Notes: generated by a model from the letters alone, not told the origin. A stretch of DNA of 64,000 bases from Paenibacillus sp. MMS18-CY102 (GCF_009789195.1 NZ_WSTC01000011.1:112361-176360), one strand, 5' to 3'; shown: positions 1 to 9,158, counted from the first letter of the stretch. Numbers and translations are program-made.

Positions 1-141
1 CTGGAAGTTCCGGTTAAAGGAAGCTTGGAGAAATGTGTCCGGTTTATGCTTCATGTTAATACCCCGAAGGGCCAATCCGAGATTCGGCATGTCTATTTGC
101 GCGGTGCACAGGTGCTCCGTCCTGATTTGACCAAAGCCTAA
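1..141 (+). CDS. aroH: Chorismate mutase AroH, C-terminal end only (cut by window start)
   Basis: The first 46 codons in frame 1 end at TAA and read as the C-terminus of the monofunctional AroH-type chorismate mutase, which converts chorismate to prephenate. The visible landmarks are K-x-C-V-R-F-M, then I-R-H-V-Y-L and a final V-L-R-P-D-L, which match the end of B. subtilis AroH as I remember it. The N-terminal part lies outside the window. Its place directly before trpE is the aroF-aroB-aroH-trp order of the Bacillus aromatic supraoperon, which supports the call. Confidence 0.88.
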   Translation: MEVPVKGSLEKCVRFMLHVNTPKGQSEIRHVYLRGAQVLRPDLTKA

Positions 142-148
142 TGTACGA

Positions 149-178
149 TTGACGGTTATTGTATAGCTAGTGTATAGT
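149..178 (+). promoter_or_regulatory. Predicted sigma-A promoter of the trp operon
   Basis: A TTGACG -35 box (149-154) and a TATAGT -10 box (173-178) are 18 bp apart, just after the aroH stop. Transcription would start near 185 and give a leader of about 290 nt before trpE. Read-through from aroH is also possible, as in the Bacillus supraoperon. Confidence 0.6.
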
Positions 179-233
179 TGAACTAGTTATTAGAGCAGGC
201 AGATGAGGCAAGACAGTTAGTTAGGAATACCGA

Positions 234-297
234 GAGCGGTAGGCGAACGGTAGAGATGAGAATAGCTGAGATGAGAAGAGCTTAGAAGAGCGATTAG
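234..297 (+). promoter_or_regulatory. TRAP-like (G/U)AG triplet array in the trp leader
   Basis: GAG or TAG triplets begin at 253, 258, 263, 268, 273, 278, 283 and 288, an exact 5-nt period. A further TAG is at 295, and looser copies are at 234 and 240, giving about eleven. B. subtilis TRAP (MtrB) wraps RNA around an 11-subunit ring by binding 11 (G/U)AG triplets separated by 2-3 nt when tryptophan is abundant. The spacing, number and place (about +50 to +113 of the predicted transcript) fit that family. The triplets are seen directly; TRAP binding is inferred. mtrB is not in this window. Confidence 0.7.
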
Positions 298-415
298 GCA
301 TTACGTATTGAGATAATCGGATGGGCCTATTTGAAGGCAGCCGTTTGGATTATTTCGTTTACGTAACGTTTATTCTTCATTGTTCTCTCTATGGACGCAC
401 TCATCCTATACGTTT

Positions 416-443
416 AGCTCCTGCCAATCGGCAGGAGCTTTTT
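416..443 (+). terminator. Intrinsic terminator in trp leader (attenuator)
   Basis: A perfect 10-bp stem (416-425 with 430-439) with the 4-nt loop AATC is followed by a T run, and ends 30 nt before the trpE ATG. A terminator between the promoter and first gene implies attenuation. A possible competing partner is at 198-207, where GGCAG and GAG could pair with 418-425 around a 2-nt bulge; that pairing was found by eye only. Confidence 0.85.
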
Positions 444-473
444 ATATTCGTTACGACAAGGGAGAGGACTGCG

Positions 474-2051
474 ATGCAAAACGAACTTCAACAAGTGATC
501 CGGATGGCTGGAACGTACAATCTGATTCCTATCGTTCGCCACATGATGGCAGATACGGAAACGCCAATTCGTGTATTCCAACATTTCTATAAGGAGCGTA
601 ACGCGTTCCTGCTTGAGAGTGTGGAAGGTGGCGTGAACTGGGCTCGTTATTCGTTTATCGGAACGGATCCATTCCTACTCCTATACGGCAAGAATGGCAA
701 GATGGTATTGGAGCAAAAAGGGGAGAAGACAGAGCTGGCCGATAAGCCGCTAGAGCTGTTGAAAGCGAAGCTTCGTTCTTACCGAAGCCCTCAAATTAAA
801 GATTTGCCACCGTTCACAGGCGGTGCGATCGGCTTCTTCGGTTACGATTTGCTGCAATATTATGAGAAGCTTCCGGCACATCGCATCGATGATTTGCAAA
901 TGAATGATTTGCAGTTTATGTTCTGTGATCAAGTGATCGTATTCGACCATGTGAAACAGCAAATTCAAGTGATCGGCAACGTTCATATACCAGAAGGCGC
1001 AACGGATACTGAGATTGAAACAGCTTATAAAGCAGCTTGTGCGCGAATTGATGCGGCTATTGAGAGGCTGCAGCAGCCGATTCCATTGCCTGTGACAGCT
1101 AGCGGTCCTATGCCGGTTGATCCGGATTTGGGCGAAGTAAAGTCCAATGTGACGAAGGAGCAATTCATTTCGAACATTGAAACCGCTAAGGAGTACATTC
1201 GTGCCGGTGATATTTTCCAAGTGGTGCTTTCGCAACGGTTCAGCATTGAGACGGAAGTTAATCCGCTGCATGTTTATCGCGTTCTGCGTACGATGAATCC
1301 ATCTCCATATATGTATTATTTGAAGCTGGACGATGAGATCATCGTAGGCACTTCGCCAGAAGCGCTCGTTAAAGTCAATGGCGATAAAGTAGAGACGCGG
1401 CCAATTGCAGGCACCCGCCCGCGCGGAGCAACGCCAGAAGCGGATCTTGCTTTGGAGAAAGAATTGCTTGCAGATGAGAAAGAGCGCGCAGAGCATCTGA
1501 TGCTCGTTGATCTGGGACGCAACGACATTGGCCGCGTATCTGAATTCGGCTCGGTTCGGTGTGACACCTATATGGATATTGAGCGCTACTCGCATGTCAT
1601 GCACATTGTATCGAACGTTAGCGGCAAGCTGAGCAAGGATAAAGATTTCTTCGACGCTTTCATCTCCTGCATGCCAGCGGGTACAGTATCGGGTGCGCCG
1701 AAGCTGCGGGCAATGGAAATTATCGCAGAGCTGGAAAATGAGTCGCGCGGCGCTTATGCAGGCGCAATCGGCTATTTGGGCTTCGGCGGAAGTTTGAATA
1801 CATGCATTACGATCCGTACCATCATTTTCAAAAATGGCAAAGCATACGTGCAAGCAGGAGCGGGCATTGTATGGGATTCGGTGCCAGAGAGTGAGTATGA
1901 GGAAACGGTTAATAAAGCAAAAGCGAGCCTGAAGGCAATCCGGACTGCAGAATTGTTATTCGCGGGCGATAAACGGGGCGCTGGGAAAGCTGGCACGACG
2001 ATTAATACGGATTATGAAATGACGGTGTTGCAGGAGGCGAAGCGCAAATGA
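474..2051 (+). CDS. trpE: Anthranilate synthase component I
   Basis: TrpE turns chorismate plus ammonia, delivered by the glutamine amidotransferase subunit, into anthranilate, the first committed step of tryptophan synthesis. I place the start at ATG 474, after the AGGGAGAGG ribosome site, because the longer open frame from 321 would run through the leader terminator. The resulting 525 residues are normal for the family. An LLES-type motif near residue 45 is the tryptophan feedback site. GTSPE (near 292), TRPIAGTRPRG (near 308) and PAGTVSGAPK (near 400) are chorismate-binding signatures. The stop overlaps the trpD start (ATGA). No trpG gene lies in this operon, as in B. subtilis, where the amidotransferase is shared with folate synthesis. 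Confidence 0.97.
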   Translation: MQNELQQVIRMAGTYNLIPIVRHMMADTETPIRVFQHFYKERNAFLLESVEGGVNWARYSFIGTDPFLLLYGKNGKMVLEQKGEKTELADKPLELLKAKLRSYRSPQIKDLPPFTGGAIGFFGYDLLQYYEKLPAHRIDDLQMNDLQFMFCDQVIVFDHVKQQIQVIGNVHIPEGATDTEIETAYKAACARIDAAIERLQQPIPLPVTASGPMPVDPDLGEVKSNVTKEQFISNIETAKEYIRAGDIFQVVLSQRFSIETEVNPLHVYRVLRTMNPSPYMYYLKLDDEIIVGTSPEALVKVNGDKVETRPIAGTRPRGATPEADLALEKELLADEKERAEHLMLVDLGRNDIGRVSEFGSVRCDTYMDIERYSHVMHIVSNVSGKLSKDKDFFDAFISCMPAGTVSGAPKLRAMEIIAELENESRGAYAGAIGYLGFGGSLNTCITIRTIIFKNGKAYVQAGAGIVWDSVPESEYEETVNKAKASLKAIRTAELLFAGDKRGAGKAGTTINTDYEMTVLQEAKRK

Positions 2052-3109
2052 CGGTATTGCCAGTTAACAACGAAAGCATTACATTGCAACGAGCGATGAA
2101 CAAGCTGATCGCTGGCGAGCATCTGACTCGCAATGAATCGATCGATGTAATGGGATTCATTATGAAAGGCGAAGCGACGGACGCCCAGATTGGCGGAATC
2201 ATGACGGCGCTTCGAATTAAAGGCGAGACACGGGACGAAATCGCTGGCTTTGCGCTTGCGATGCGTTCCCATTCGGACCATGTCATTACCGAACAATCGA
2301 ATTTGCTGGATACATGCGGCACCGGCGGCTCGGGCATTCATAAATTTAATATCTCGACCGCTTCCTCGATGATTGCGGCTGCAGCAGGCGTTCGTGTTGC
2401 GAAACATGGCAATCGTGCTATGTCGGGCAAAACGGGCAGTGCTGACGTATTGGAGGCGCTCGGCGTTAACATTACGATCACGGCTGAACAAGCTGCACAA
2501 TGTTTAGAGCGCATCGGCATCGTGTTTATGTTCGCACAACTTTACCATCCATCGCTTCGCCATGCAGCAGGCCCGCGCCGCGAACTCGGAATTCGTTCCA
2601 TCTTTAATATGCTTGGCCCGCTAGCGAACCCCGCAGGGGCGGATCGCCAGTTGCTCGGCATCTATGACCGTTCGCGTACCGAGACGATTGCGCATGTGTT
2701 AAGCGACCTTGAATTGAAGCGGGCGATGGTCGTCAGCAGCCATGATGGATTAGATGAAATTAGCATTTCGGCACCAACCCAGATTTCCGAATTGAAGGAT
2801 GGCGTTGTCCGTACGTATGATCTGGCACCGGAGGAGCTTGGCTTGCAGCGCCACTCGCTCGATGCGATCATTGGCGGCGATTCTGCGGTGAACGCCTCGA
2901 TAATTCGCTCGATCTTTGATGGGGAAGAGCAGGGTGCATACCGTGATGTTGTATTGGCTAACGCAGGCGCTTGCATCTATGTTAGCGGCCAAGCAGCAAC
3001 GCTGGCGGAAGGCGTAGAACGTGCAGCAGCAATGATTGATTCAGGTGCCGCGAAGGCGAAGCTGGAGCAGCTTATTCTAACGACAGGAGAATTGGGCCAT
3101 GTTTCTTGA
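2048..3109 (+). CDS. trpD: Anthranilate phosphoribosyltransferase
   Basis: TrpD transfers the phosphoribosyl group of PRPP to anthranilate, the second step of the tryptophan branch. The glycine-rich PRPP motif D-T-C-G-T-G-G-S-G lies near residue 88, followed by KHGNRA and SGKTGSADVLEALG, all typical of the family. At 353 residues it is of ordinary length for TrpD without a fused amidotransferase domain. The start codon overlaps the trpE stop by four bases, so translation is probably coupled. The end overlaps trpC by 11 bases. Confidence 0.97.
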   Translation: MTVLPVNNESITLQRAMNKLIAGEHLTRNESIDVMGFIMKGEATDAQIGGIMTALRIKGETRDEIAGFALAMRSHSDHVITEQSNLLDTCGTGGSGIHKFNISTASSMIAAAAGVRVAKHGNRAMSGKTGSADVLEALGVNITITAEQAAQCLERIGIVFMFAQLYHPSLRHAAGPRRELGIRSIFNMLGPLANPAGADRQLLGIYDRSRTETIAHVLSDLELKRAMVVSSHDGLDEISISAPTQISELKDGVVRTYDLAPEELGLQRHSLDAIIGGDSAVNASIIRSIFDGEEQGAYRDVVLANAGACIYVSGQAATLAEGVERAAAMIDSGAAKAKLEQLILTTGELGHVS

Positions 3110-3905
3110 TAAAATCGTAGTGACGAAGCAGCAGGAGGTAGCGGAGTTGTCCGCACGCTTCTCGCTGAATGCATATGAACGGACAATCTCTGATATGTCC
3201 GCAACGCTTGGATTCGAACGTGCCGTCTCTGCGGCAGGCCGCAAGCGTGATATGGGGCTTATTGCCGAAGTGAAGAAAGCGTCCCCTTCCAAAGGGCTGA
3301 TTCGCGAGGATTTTCATCCTGTAGTATTGGCTAAGGCATATGAAGAAGCAGGCACGGACTGCATTTCCGTTCTGACGGACCGGGACTATTTCCAAGGGTC
3401 GAATGAATATTTGCAAGCGGTGCGAGAGGCAGTTAACGTACCGCTATTGCGCAAAGATTTTACGGTTGATTACCGCCAAATCTACGAAGCTCGCGTCATT
3501 GGGGCAGATGCGATTCTGCTTATCGCAGCAATCTTGACGAAGCAGCAGCTGTCTGAGTTCCACGATATCGCAAAGTCCATTGGGCTGGACGTGCTCGTTG
3601 AAGTTCATGACCAACGCGAGCTAGAAACGGTATTGGAGCTCGATAAGGCAACGCTGATCGGGGTAAATAATCGTGACCTCCGTTCGTTCGTAACCGACTT
3701 GAAGACGACGGAGCAGTTGATCGGAATTATTCCGCAAGGCAAAGGCATTACGAGCATTAGCGAGAGTGGCATTGCAGGGCCAGAAGATGTGCAATATCTT
3801 AAATCGGTTGGCGCGCAAGGCTTGCTCATTGGCGAGCATTTCATGCGAAAGCCTCATGTTGGGGAAGCGATTGAACAGCTATTAGGCCCGGTTGGTGTTC
3901 GATGA
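3099..3905 (+). CDS. trpC: Indole-3-glycerol phosphate synthase
   Basis: TrpC closes the indole ring, converting carboxyphenylaminodeoxyribulose phosphate to indole-3-glycerol phosphate. It is a (beta/alpha)8 barrel with the signature EVKKASPSKG near residue 56, LLRKDF near 118 and a C-terminal phosphate-binding ESGI. The 268 residues correspond to a monofunctional enzyme; TrpF is separate, as in Bacillus. It starts inside the end of trpD after a GGAGA ribosome site and overlaps trpF by four bases. Confidence 0.97.
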   Translation: MFLDKIVVTKQQEVAELSARFSLNAYERTISDMSATLGFERAVSAAGRKRDMGLIAEVKKASPSKGLIREDFHPVVLAKAYEEAGTDCISVLTDRDYFQGSNEYLQAVREAVNVPLLRKDFTVDYRQIYEARVIGADAILLIAAILTKQQLSEFHDIAKSIGLDVLVEVHDQRELETVLELDKATLIGVNNRDLRSFVTDLKTTEQLIGIIPQGKGITSISESGIAGPEDVQYLKSVGAQGLLIGEHFMRKPHVGEAIEQLLGPVGVR

Positions 3906-4618
3906 GCGGGGCAGAAGGGCATAAACGTCCTGATGCTAAGCAGCCTCACACCCGTATCAAAATTTGCGGGTTGCGTGATCGCGCCACGATCCGTGCAATG
4001 CATGGCCTAAATGTAGACGCGATAGGTTTTTTGTTTGCCCAGAGCAAAAGGCAAGTATCGCCAGAGCTGGCGTCAACGCTTATCGAGGAGGTGCGGGCCT
4101 GGCCGTCCGCCTCCTCCGAAGGGGCTGCTCCGCTAGCTGTTGGCGTGTTCGTAAATGCGGATCTAGCCGAGTTAACATCGACGGTGAATACAGCTAAGCT
4201 GGACGTTGTCCAGCTGCATGGCGGCGAGACGCCGGAGCTATGTGCGGCAGTTAAGCAAGAGCTCGATGTTCAAGTGTGGAAAGTGTTCCCGATTGGCCGC
4301 AGCGCTGAGGAGGACGCTCTTGGTGCAGAGGCACGGCTGCTGCCATTCCAGTCCGTTGTAGATGCTGTACTCATCGACACCGCTGGCGGCGGCACAGGTG
4401 AAGTGTTTGATTGGAATATCATTCGTGATTATAAAGAAGCTGCTGCTAAGTTAGGTGTGCCTTTATATGTAGCTGGCGGGCTTCATTTGGATAATGTACA
4501 GCAATTGGTTCATGACTATCGCCCAGGCGGCGTAGATGTGTCCAGCGGCGTTGAAACAGATGGCATTAAAGATATCGAGAAAATATCTACTTTTGTGAGA
4601 AGGGTGTTGGAAGCATGA
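3902..4618 (+). CDS. trpF: Phosphoribosylanthranilate isomerase
   Basis: TrpF performs the Amadori rearrangement of phosphoribosylanthranilate, the step between TrpD and TrpC. The N-terminal KICGL motif (near residue 20) carries the catalytic cysteine. VQLHGGE is in the middle and AGGL near the C-terminus, with VDVSSGVE binding phosphate. The 238 residues include about 18 extra N-terminal residues before the barrel. The ATGA start overlap with trpC and four-base overlap with trpB show tight coupling. Confidence 0.96.
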   Translation: MSGAEGHKRPDAKQPHTRIKICGLRDRATIRAMHGLNVDAIGFLFAQSKRQVSPELASTLIEEVRAWPSASSEGAAPLAVGVFVNADLAELTSTVNTAKLDVVQLHGGETPELCAAVKQELDVQVWKVFPIGRSAEEDALGAEARLLPFQSVVDAVLIDTAGGGTGEVFDWNIIRDYKEAAAKLGVPLYVAGGLHLDNVQQLVHDYRPGGVDVSSGVETDGIKDIEKISTFVRRVLEA

Positions 4619-5820
4619 CCCGTTTACCAGACGAGAAAGGCCGTTTCGGCAAATTCGGCGGGCGATACGTGCCGGAGACGCTCATGAATGCATTGAGCGA
4701 GCTGGAAGAAGCGTATAAGAAATATTCGCAGGACGAAGAGTTTCAAGCGGAAGTCCGTTATTTGTTAGACAAATATTCGGGACGCCCTACTTCACTTTAT
4801 TATGCGGAGCGCCTGACGAAGCACTTGGGCGGCGCTAAGGTTTACTTGAAGCGTGAGGACTTGAACCATACTGGCGCTCACAAAATCAACAATACGATCG
4901 GGCAAGGCCTGCTCGCCAAACGGATGGGCAAAACGAAGATCATCGCCGAAACCGGCGCTGGACAGCATGGCGTTGCATCTGCGACGGTAGCAGCACTGCT
5001 TGGGTTGGAATGCAAAGTATTCATGGGCGAAGAAGATATGAAACGCCAGCAATTGAACGTGTTCCGCATGCAACTGCTCGGTGCGGAAGTCGTTCCAGTA
5101 ACCTCAGGCACGCGCACGCTAAAGGATGCTTGCAACGAAACGCTTCGCTACTGGGTAAGCCATGTAGACGATACTTATTATATTCTCGGCTCGGCAACAG
5201 GGCCGCATCCGTATCCATTAATCGTTCGCGACTTCCAGCGGATTATCGGCGATGAAGCACGTGAGCAAATTCAAGAGATGGAAGGGCGTTTGCCGGATTA
5301 TGTTGTCGCAGCAGTCGGCGGCGGCAGCAACGCGATCGGCATTTTCTATCCATTCGTCGAGGATGAGTCCGTTAAGCTCGTTGGCGTAGAAGCAGCTGGC
5401 CGCGGAGTGGAGACAGAGGAGCATGCAGCGACGATGACCAAAGGGCGCCATGGCGTGTTCCAAGGCTCGCTCAGTTATGTGCTGCAGGATGAATATGGAC
5501 AAGTATTGCCTGCACACTCGATTTCCGCTGGGCTTGACTATCCTGGCATCGGGCCTGAGCATGCATACTTGAAAGATAGCGGGCGCGCGCAATACTTCCC
5601 GATTACGGACGCAGAAGCGCTTGAGGCGCTGCAGCTGCTGTCGCGTACAGAAGGCATAATTCCAGCGCTGGAATCCGCCCATGCCATTGCACAGACGCTA
5701 AAACTTGCTCCGACATTGAGCGCCGATGAGATTGTTGTTGTCAGCTTGTCTGGCCGCGGCGATAAAGACGTAGAAGCGATTATGGGATACCTCGGAGGTG
5801 ACGGACATGAATCTCATTGA
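4615..5820 (+). CDS. trpB: Tryptophan synthase beta chain
   Basis: TrpB condenses indole with serine using PLP and works as an alpha2beta2 complex with TrpA. The PLP lysine lies in AHKINN (near residue 90). The following GQHGVA and the C-terminal LSGRGDKD are hallmark TrpB1 motifs, and GGGSNAIG binds the cofactor phosphate. At 401 residues it has normal length. It shares a four-base overlap with trpF, and its last codons overlap the trpA start and ribosome site. Confidence 0.98.
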   Translation: MTRLPDEKGRFGKFGGRYVPETLMNALSELEEAYKKYSQDEEFQAEVRYLLDKYSGRPTSLYYAERLTKHLGGAKVYLKREDLNHTGAHKINNTIGQGLLAKRMGKTKIIAETGAGQHGVASATVAALLGLECKVFMGEEDMKRQQLNVFRMQLLGAEVVPVTSGTRTLKDACNETLRYWVSHVDDTYYILGSATGPHPYPLIVRDFQRIIGDEAREQIQEMEGRLPDYVVAAVGGGSNAIGIFYPFVEDESVKLVGVEAAGRGVETEEHAATMTKGRHGVFQGSLSYVLQDEYGQVLPAHSISAGLDYPGIGPEHAYLKDSGRAQYFPITDAEALEALQLLSRTEGIIPALESAHAIAQTLKLAPTLSADEIVVVSLSGRGDKDVEAIMGYLGGDGHESH

Positions 5821-6619
5821 TGCGACATTTGCTCGGCTGAAGGAAGAGGGCGGCACGGCACTCATTCCATTTTTGACGATTGGTGATCCCGATCTAGACA
5901 CTTCCGTTCAAATTATTCAGAAGCTGGAGCAATCAGGTGCTGACATGATTGAGCTGGGCGTGCCTTACTCAGACCCGCTTGCAGACGGCCCTGTCATTCA
6001 GCGTGCGTCTGAGCGTGCGCTTGCCGCTAAACAAATTTCGGTTCAAAATGTTTTGGATGTTGCGGAGAAGGCTCGCCAAGCTGGCGTCAAGCTGCCGTTC
6101 ATTCTCTTCACATACTTCAATCCCGTGCTTCAGCTTGGATTGGAGCGGTTTTTCGAACTGTGCCTGGACAAAGGCATCAGTGGCTTGATCATCCCCGATC
6201 TTCCGATCGAAGAGGATGGGGATTTGCGTGAGATGGCAGAGGAAGCGAACATTCATCTTATTCCGCTCGTTGCTCCGACTTCTAAGGAACGTGTCGCTCG
6301 AATTGCGGCCAAAGCAAGAGGTTTCGTCTATTGCGTATCCTCGTTGGGCGTAACGGGCATGCGCGCTGACTTTCACGCGGGGATAGACGAATTCCTTACT
6401 GACGTTCGCAAGTCAGCACAGGTGCCGATTGCGGTCGGATTCGGAATCTCGAACCGCGAGCAGGTGGAGCGCTTTAGCAAGCAGTGCGACGGCGTAATCG
6501 TCGGCAGTGCAATTGTCCGCAAAATCGAAGAGGTGCTTCCGAAGCTGCAAAATGAGGCGGAACGGGAAGCTGGGCTTGAAGAGATTGGGCAATTCGTTTC
6601 GAATTTAAAGATCGGTTAA
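5807..6619 (+). CDS. trpA: Tryptophan synthase alpha chain
   Basis: TrpA cleaves indole-3-glycerol phosphate to indole and glyceraldehyde 3-phosphate and channels indole to TrpB. I choose ATG 5807 because a perfect GGAGGTG ribosome site (5794-5800) sits 6 bases before it. A GTG at 5798 in the same frame lies inside that site. The catalytic glutamate and aspartate are in the [14 protein letters not shown] region near residue 48. The protein has 270 residues, normal for TrpA. It ends the trp block; a terminator follows before hisC. Confidence 0.97.
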   Translation: MNLIDATFARLKEEGGTALIPFLTIGDPDLDTSVQIIQKLEQSGADMIELGVPYSDPLADGPVIQRASERALAAKQISVQNVLDVAEKARQAGVKLPFILFTYFNPVLQLGLERFFELCLDKGISGLIIPDLPIEEDGDLREMAEEANIHLIPLVAPTSKERVARIAAKARGFVYCVSSLGVTGMRADFHAGIDEFLTDVRKSAQVPIAVGFGISNREQVERFSKQCDGVIVGSAIVRKIEEVLPKLQNEAEREAGLEEIGQFVSNLKIG

Positions 6620-6632
6620 TGAGATATGCTCA

Positions 6633-6673
6633 AAGAAGAACGGCCCGCGCGTTATGCGCAGGCCGTTCTTCTT
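6633..6673 (+). terminator. Hairpin between trpA and hisC
   Basis: A 13-bp stem (6633-6645 with 6661-6673) encloses a 15-nt loop that can itself pair. The T-rich end is part of the stem rather than a long tail, so termination may be partial. In the B. subtilis supraoperon hisC and tyrA are partly co-transcribed with trp. Confidence 0.7.
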
Positions 6674-6758
6674 GTTAATAATACTTTAAAACATGCTAGA
6701 GATATGAGACAATGAAAAACATAGCAATAGCAAAGTCCTGTTGATGAGGTGAAAGTCA

Positions 6759-7859
6759 ATGCAACCGAAAAGCAATATTGTCCATCTTCCTGTGTATCAG
6801 CCTGGCAAACCCGTAGAAGACGTTAAACGGGAGCTAGGCTTGAATGAAGTCATTAAGCTGGCTTCCAATGAAAATCCATTTGGCTGCTCTGAGCGTGCGA
6901 AAGAAGCAGTTATTCACGAGATATCGAACAATGCAAGCATCTATCCTGATGGAGCAAGCGTAGAACTGACGAAAGTGCTGGCTGAACGTCTAGGCGTTAG
7001 CACGGACAGCATTATTTTTGGCTGCGGATCGGATGAAGTTATTCTGATGCTTACGCGCGCATTCTTAGTGCCTGGCGATGAAACGATTATGGCGGACCAA
7101 ACTTTCTCCGTGTACAAACATAACGCTGAAGTTGAGAATGCACGTGTTGTTGAAGTGCCGCTCGTTAACGGCAAACATGACCTTCCAGCAATGCTTGCCC
7201 GGATTACAGACCGGACCAAAATTGTATGGGTATGCAACCCGAACAACCCAACTGGCACGATCGTTAGCAAAGAAGAAATCGATGCGTTCATGAAACAAGT
7301 GCCAAGCCATGTGCTTGTTGTACTTGATGAGGCATATGTTGAGTATGTGACTGATCCTTCTTTCCCAGATGGCATCGAGCTGCTTCCAAGCTACAAAAAC
7401 TTGGTCGTGCTGCGCACGTTCTCCAAAATTTATGGTCTTGCTTCGCTTCGGATTGGCTACGGTGTCGGGCATCCTGACGTCATTCACTTTATTAACCAAG
7501 TTCGTGAGCCATTCAATACGTCCCGCGTTGCGCAAGCTGCTGCAATTGCAGCACTTAAGGATGAAGCATTCGTAGCGGAATGCCGCGACCGGAATTCGGA
7601 AGGCCTCGACTATATGCGTGCACAATTTGACCGCATGGGATTGCCGTACTTCGCTGCGCACGGCAACTTTATTATGTTCGATGCGAAGCTGCCATCGCCG
7701 CAAGTATTCGATACTTTGCTGCGCAAAGGGATTATTTCGCGTGCAGGCTGGCAATTTTATCCGACATATATTCGAATTACGGTCGGCAGCCGTGAACAGA
7801 ATGAGAAGTTCATTGCTGCACTTGAGCAAGTGCTGCAGGAAGCGGCGGTGCTTGGGTAG
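6759..7859 (+). CDS. hisC: Histidinol-phosphate aminotransferase (also aromatic aminotransferase)
   Basis: This class II aminotransferase transaminates imidazole-acetol phosphate in histidine synthesis. In Bacillus the supraoperon HisC also acts on prephenate or phenylpyruvate, so it serves tyrosine and phenylalanine as well. The sequence shows SNENPFG near residue 27, NPNNPTG near 160 and the PLP lysine in RTFSKIYGLA near 222. The 366 residues are normal length. A ribosome site GAGGTGA precedes the ATG. A weak promoter-like pair (TTTAAA, 17 bp, GACAAT) lies just upstream. tyrA follows three bases after the stop. Confidence 0.95.
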   Translation: MQPKSNIVHLPVYQPGKPVEDVKRELGLNEVIKLASNENPFGCSERAKEAVIHEISNNASIYPDGASVELTKVLAERLGVSTDSIIFGCGSDEVILMLTRAFLVPGDETIMADQTFSVYKHNAEVENARVVEVPLVNGKHDLPAMLARITDRTKIVWVCNPNNPTGTIVSKEEIDAFMKQVPSHVLVVLDEAYVEYVTDPSFPDGIELLPSYKNLVVLRTFSKIYGLASLRIGYGVGHPDVIHFINQVREPFNTSRVAQAAAIAALKDEAFVAECRDRNSEGLDYMRAQFDRMGLPYFAAHGNFIMFDAKLPSPQVFDTLLRKGIISRAGWQFYPTYIRITVGSREQNEKFIAALEQVLQEAAVLG

Positions 7860-7862
7860 CAT

Positions 7863-8954
7863 ATGATTAAAATTGCGATATTCGGCGTAGGGCTAATGGG
7901 AGGCTCGCTTGCGCTTTGCTTCAAGGGCAAGCCTGACCTTCATGTGGTCGGCCATTCGACCCGCCTTTCGTCGGTTCACAAGTACATGGAACGAGGCGTC
8001 GTTGATTCCGCTACGACTTCTCTTCGTGAAGCAGCGGAAGATGCTGACTTTATTTTCTTATGCGTGCCTGTCGGCAGCCTGAATGATTATCTTGGCCAAT
8101 TGGCAGAGCTTAAGCTGAAGCCAGGATGCATCGTTACTGACGTTGGCAGCACCAAAGCATCGGTAACGGCTTGCGCACGCAGCCTTGATTTGAGCCCGGC
8201 AGTCTTTATCGGCGGCCATCCGATGGCAGGCTCGGAGCGTTCAGGCGTTGAGGCGGCCTCCTCGTACCTATACGAGAATGCATTTTATGTCATCACGCCT
8301 GACCACTCGACACCTGTAGAGGCAGTGGAACGCTTGCGTGAGCTGCTGAAGCTGACCAGAGCGAACATTGTTGTCGTCGATGCGGACGAGCATGATGATA
8401 TCGTAGGCGCGATTAGCCATTTGCCGCATATGATTGCGGTAGCGTTAACGAATCAAGTTCGCAAGTATAACGACAGCAACAGCTTGTATGCGCAGTTGGC
8501 GGCTGGCGGTTTCCGCGACATTACTCGTATAGCGTCTAGTGATCCGAATGTATGGCGTGATATTCTCGTTAACAACCGGGAAGTCATGCTGCGGCTCATT
8601 CAGGATTGGAACGAAGGCATTCAGCAGTTCTCAGATATGTTGGCGGCCGGTGATATTGAAGGAATTGGCGAAGCATTCCGTACCTCTGGCGAGTTCCGCA
8701 ATAGTTTGCCAGAGCGCCGCAAGGGCATGATTCATTCGATTTATGAATGTTATGTCGATGTGCCGGACCATCCGGGCATCATCGGCCGGATTGCAACGGA
8801 GCTCGGCAACCGGCGCATTAATCTGAGCAATATTCAGATTATTGAGAGCCGAGAGGATGTGCCTGGCATTCTGCGATTGTCGTTCCGGACGCAAGACGAT
8901 GTTGACCAAGCAGTCGTTGCTTTAGGGGAGCTTCAATACTCTGTTCATTTTTAA
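7863..8954 (+). CDS. tyrA: Prephenate dehydrogenase with C-terminal ACT domain
   Basis: TyrA oxidatively decarboxylates prephenate to 4-hydroxyphenylpyruvate with NAD. A Rossmann motif G-V-G-L-M-G-G-S is at residues 7-14, and GGHPMAGSE near 119 is a family signature. Residues from about 295 form an ACT domain (DVPDHPGIIG), the usual place for tyrosine feedback control in Bacillus-type enzymes. It is the last gene of the aromatic block. In B. subtilis aroE follows; here it is absent and a terminator comes instead. Confidence 0.95.
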   Translation: MIKIAIFGVGLMGGSLALCFKGKPDLHVVGHSTRLSSVHKYMERGVVDSATTSLREAAEDADFIFLCVPVGSLNDYLGQLAELKLKPGCIVTDVGSTKASVTACARSLDLSPAVFIGGHPMAGSERSGVEAASSYLYENAFYVITPDHSTPVEAVERLRELLKLTRANIVVVDADEHDDIVGAISHLPHMIAVALTNQVRKYNDSNSLYAQLAAGGFRDITRIASSDPNVWRDILVNNREVMLRLIQDWNEGIQQFSDMLAAGDIEGIGEAFRTSGEFRNSLPERRKGMIHSIYECYVDVPDHPGIIGRIATELGNRRINLSNIQIIESREDVPGILRLSFRTQDDVDQAVVALGELQYSVHF

Positions 8955-8962
8955 TTTTGTAC

Positions 8963-9004
8963 AGCTGTCCCGCAATCGGAAACGATTGTAGGGCAGCTTT
9001 TTTT
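8963..9004 (+). terminator. Rho-independent terminator after tyrA
   Basis: An interrupted stem joins AGCTG-TCCC-CAATCG to its complement around a GAAA loop, and ends in seven T. It lies 8 bases after the tyrA stop and closes the aromatic supraoperon. Confidence 0.9.
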
Positions 9005-9043
9005 AAAATTTTTGGAAAGTCAGATCATTTTTGAAAACGCTTA

Positions 9044-9072
9044 TTGACAGAATGAAAACGGATACATATAAT
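9044..9072 (+). promoter_or_regulatory. Near-consensus sigma-A promoter driving a short transcript
   Basis: TTGACA (9044-9049) and TATAAT (9067-9072) are both perfect consensus hexamers 17 bp apart. No gene follows closely. The next intrinsic terminator is only about 50 bp past the predicted start site near 9079. Confidence 0.85.
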
Positions 9073-9078
9073 AAAAGT

Positions 9079-9158
9079 ACAGTATGGTTTCTCTCCACTC
9101 CTATCCAAATTCTTCGCACTTTGTGCGGACCACCTCTTGATGAGGTGGTATTTTTTTT
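9079..9158 (+). ncRNA. Candidate small RNA of about 80 nt with its own promoter and terminator
   Basis: The predicted transcript has a pyrimidine-rich single-stranded 5' part (9088-9107, mostly C and T), a small hairpin CGCAC-TTT-GTGCG (9115-9127), and a terminator hairpin ACCACCTC-TTGAT-GAGGTGGT (9128-9149) with eight T. An 18-codon ATG frame inside has no ribosome site, so a peptide is unlikely. The C-rich stretches could pair with Shine-Dalgarno sequences, as in FsrA- or RoxS-type regulators, but I do not recognise a named family. It could also be an attenuated leader of the downstream sigma gene. Confidence 0.6.

Noticed and set aside
321..473. N-terminal extension of trpE by 51 residues
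   Set aside because: It would translate through the trp leader terminator and has no ribosome site. ATG 474 has a good site and the usual TrpE N-terminus.
750..1853. Long open frame opposite trpE (367 codons)
   Set aside because: It is a shadow frame inside a clear trpE gene, with no ribosome site and cysteine/histidine/arginine-rich composition typical of antisense reading.
5798..5806. GTG start for trpA at 5798
   Set aside because: The GTG is part of the GGAGGTG ribosome site that serves ATG 5807.
9084..9140. Small peptide gene (18 codons) within the candidate small RNA
   Set aside because: No ribosome site precedes the ATG and the frame enters the terminator stem.
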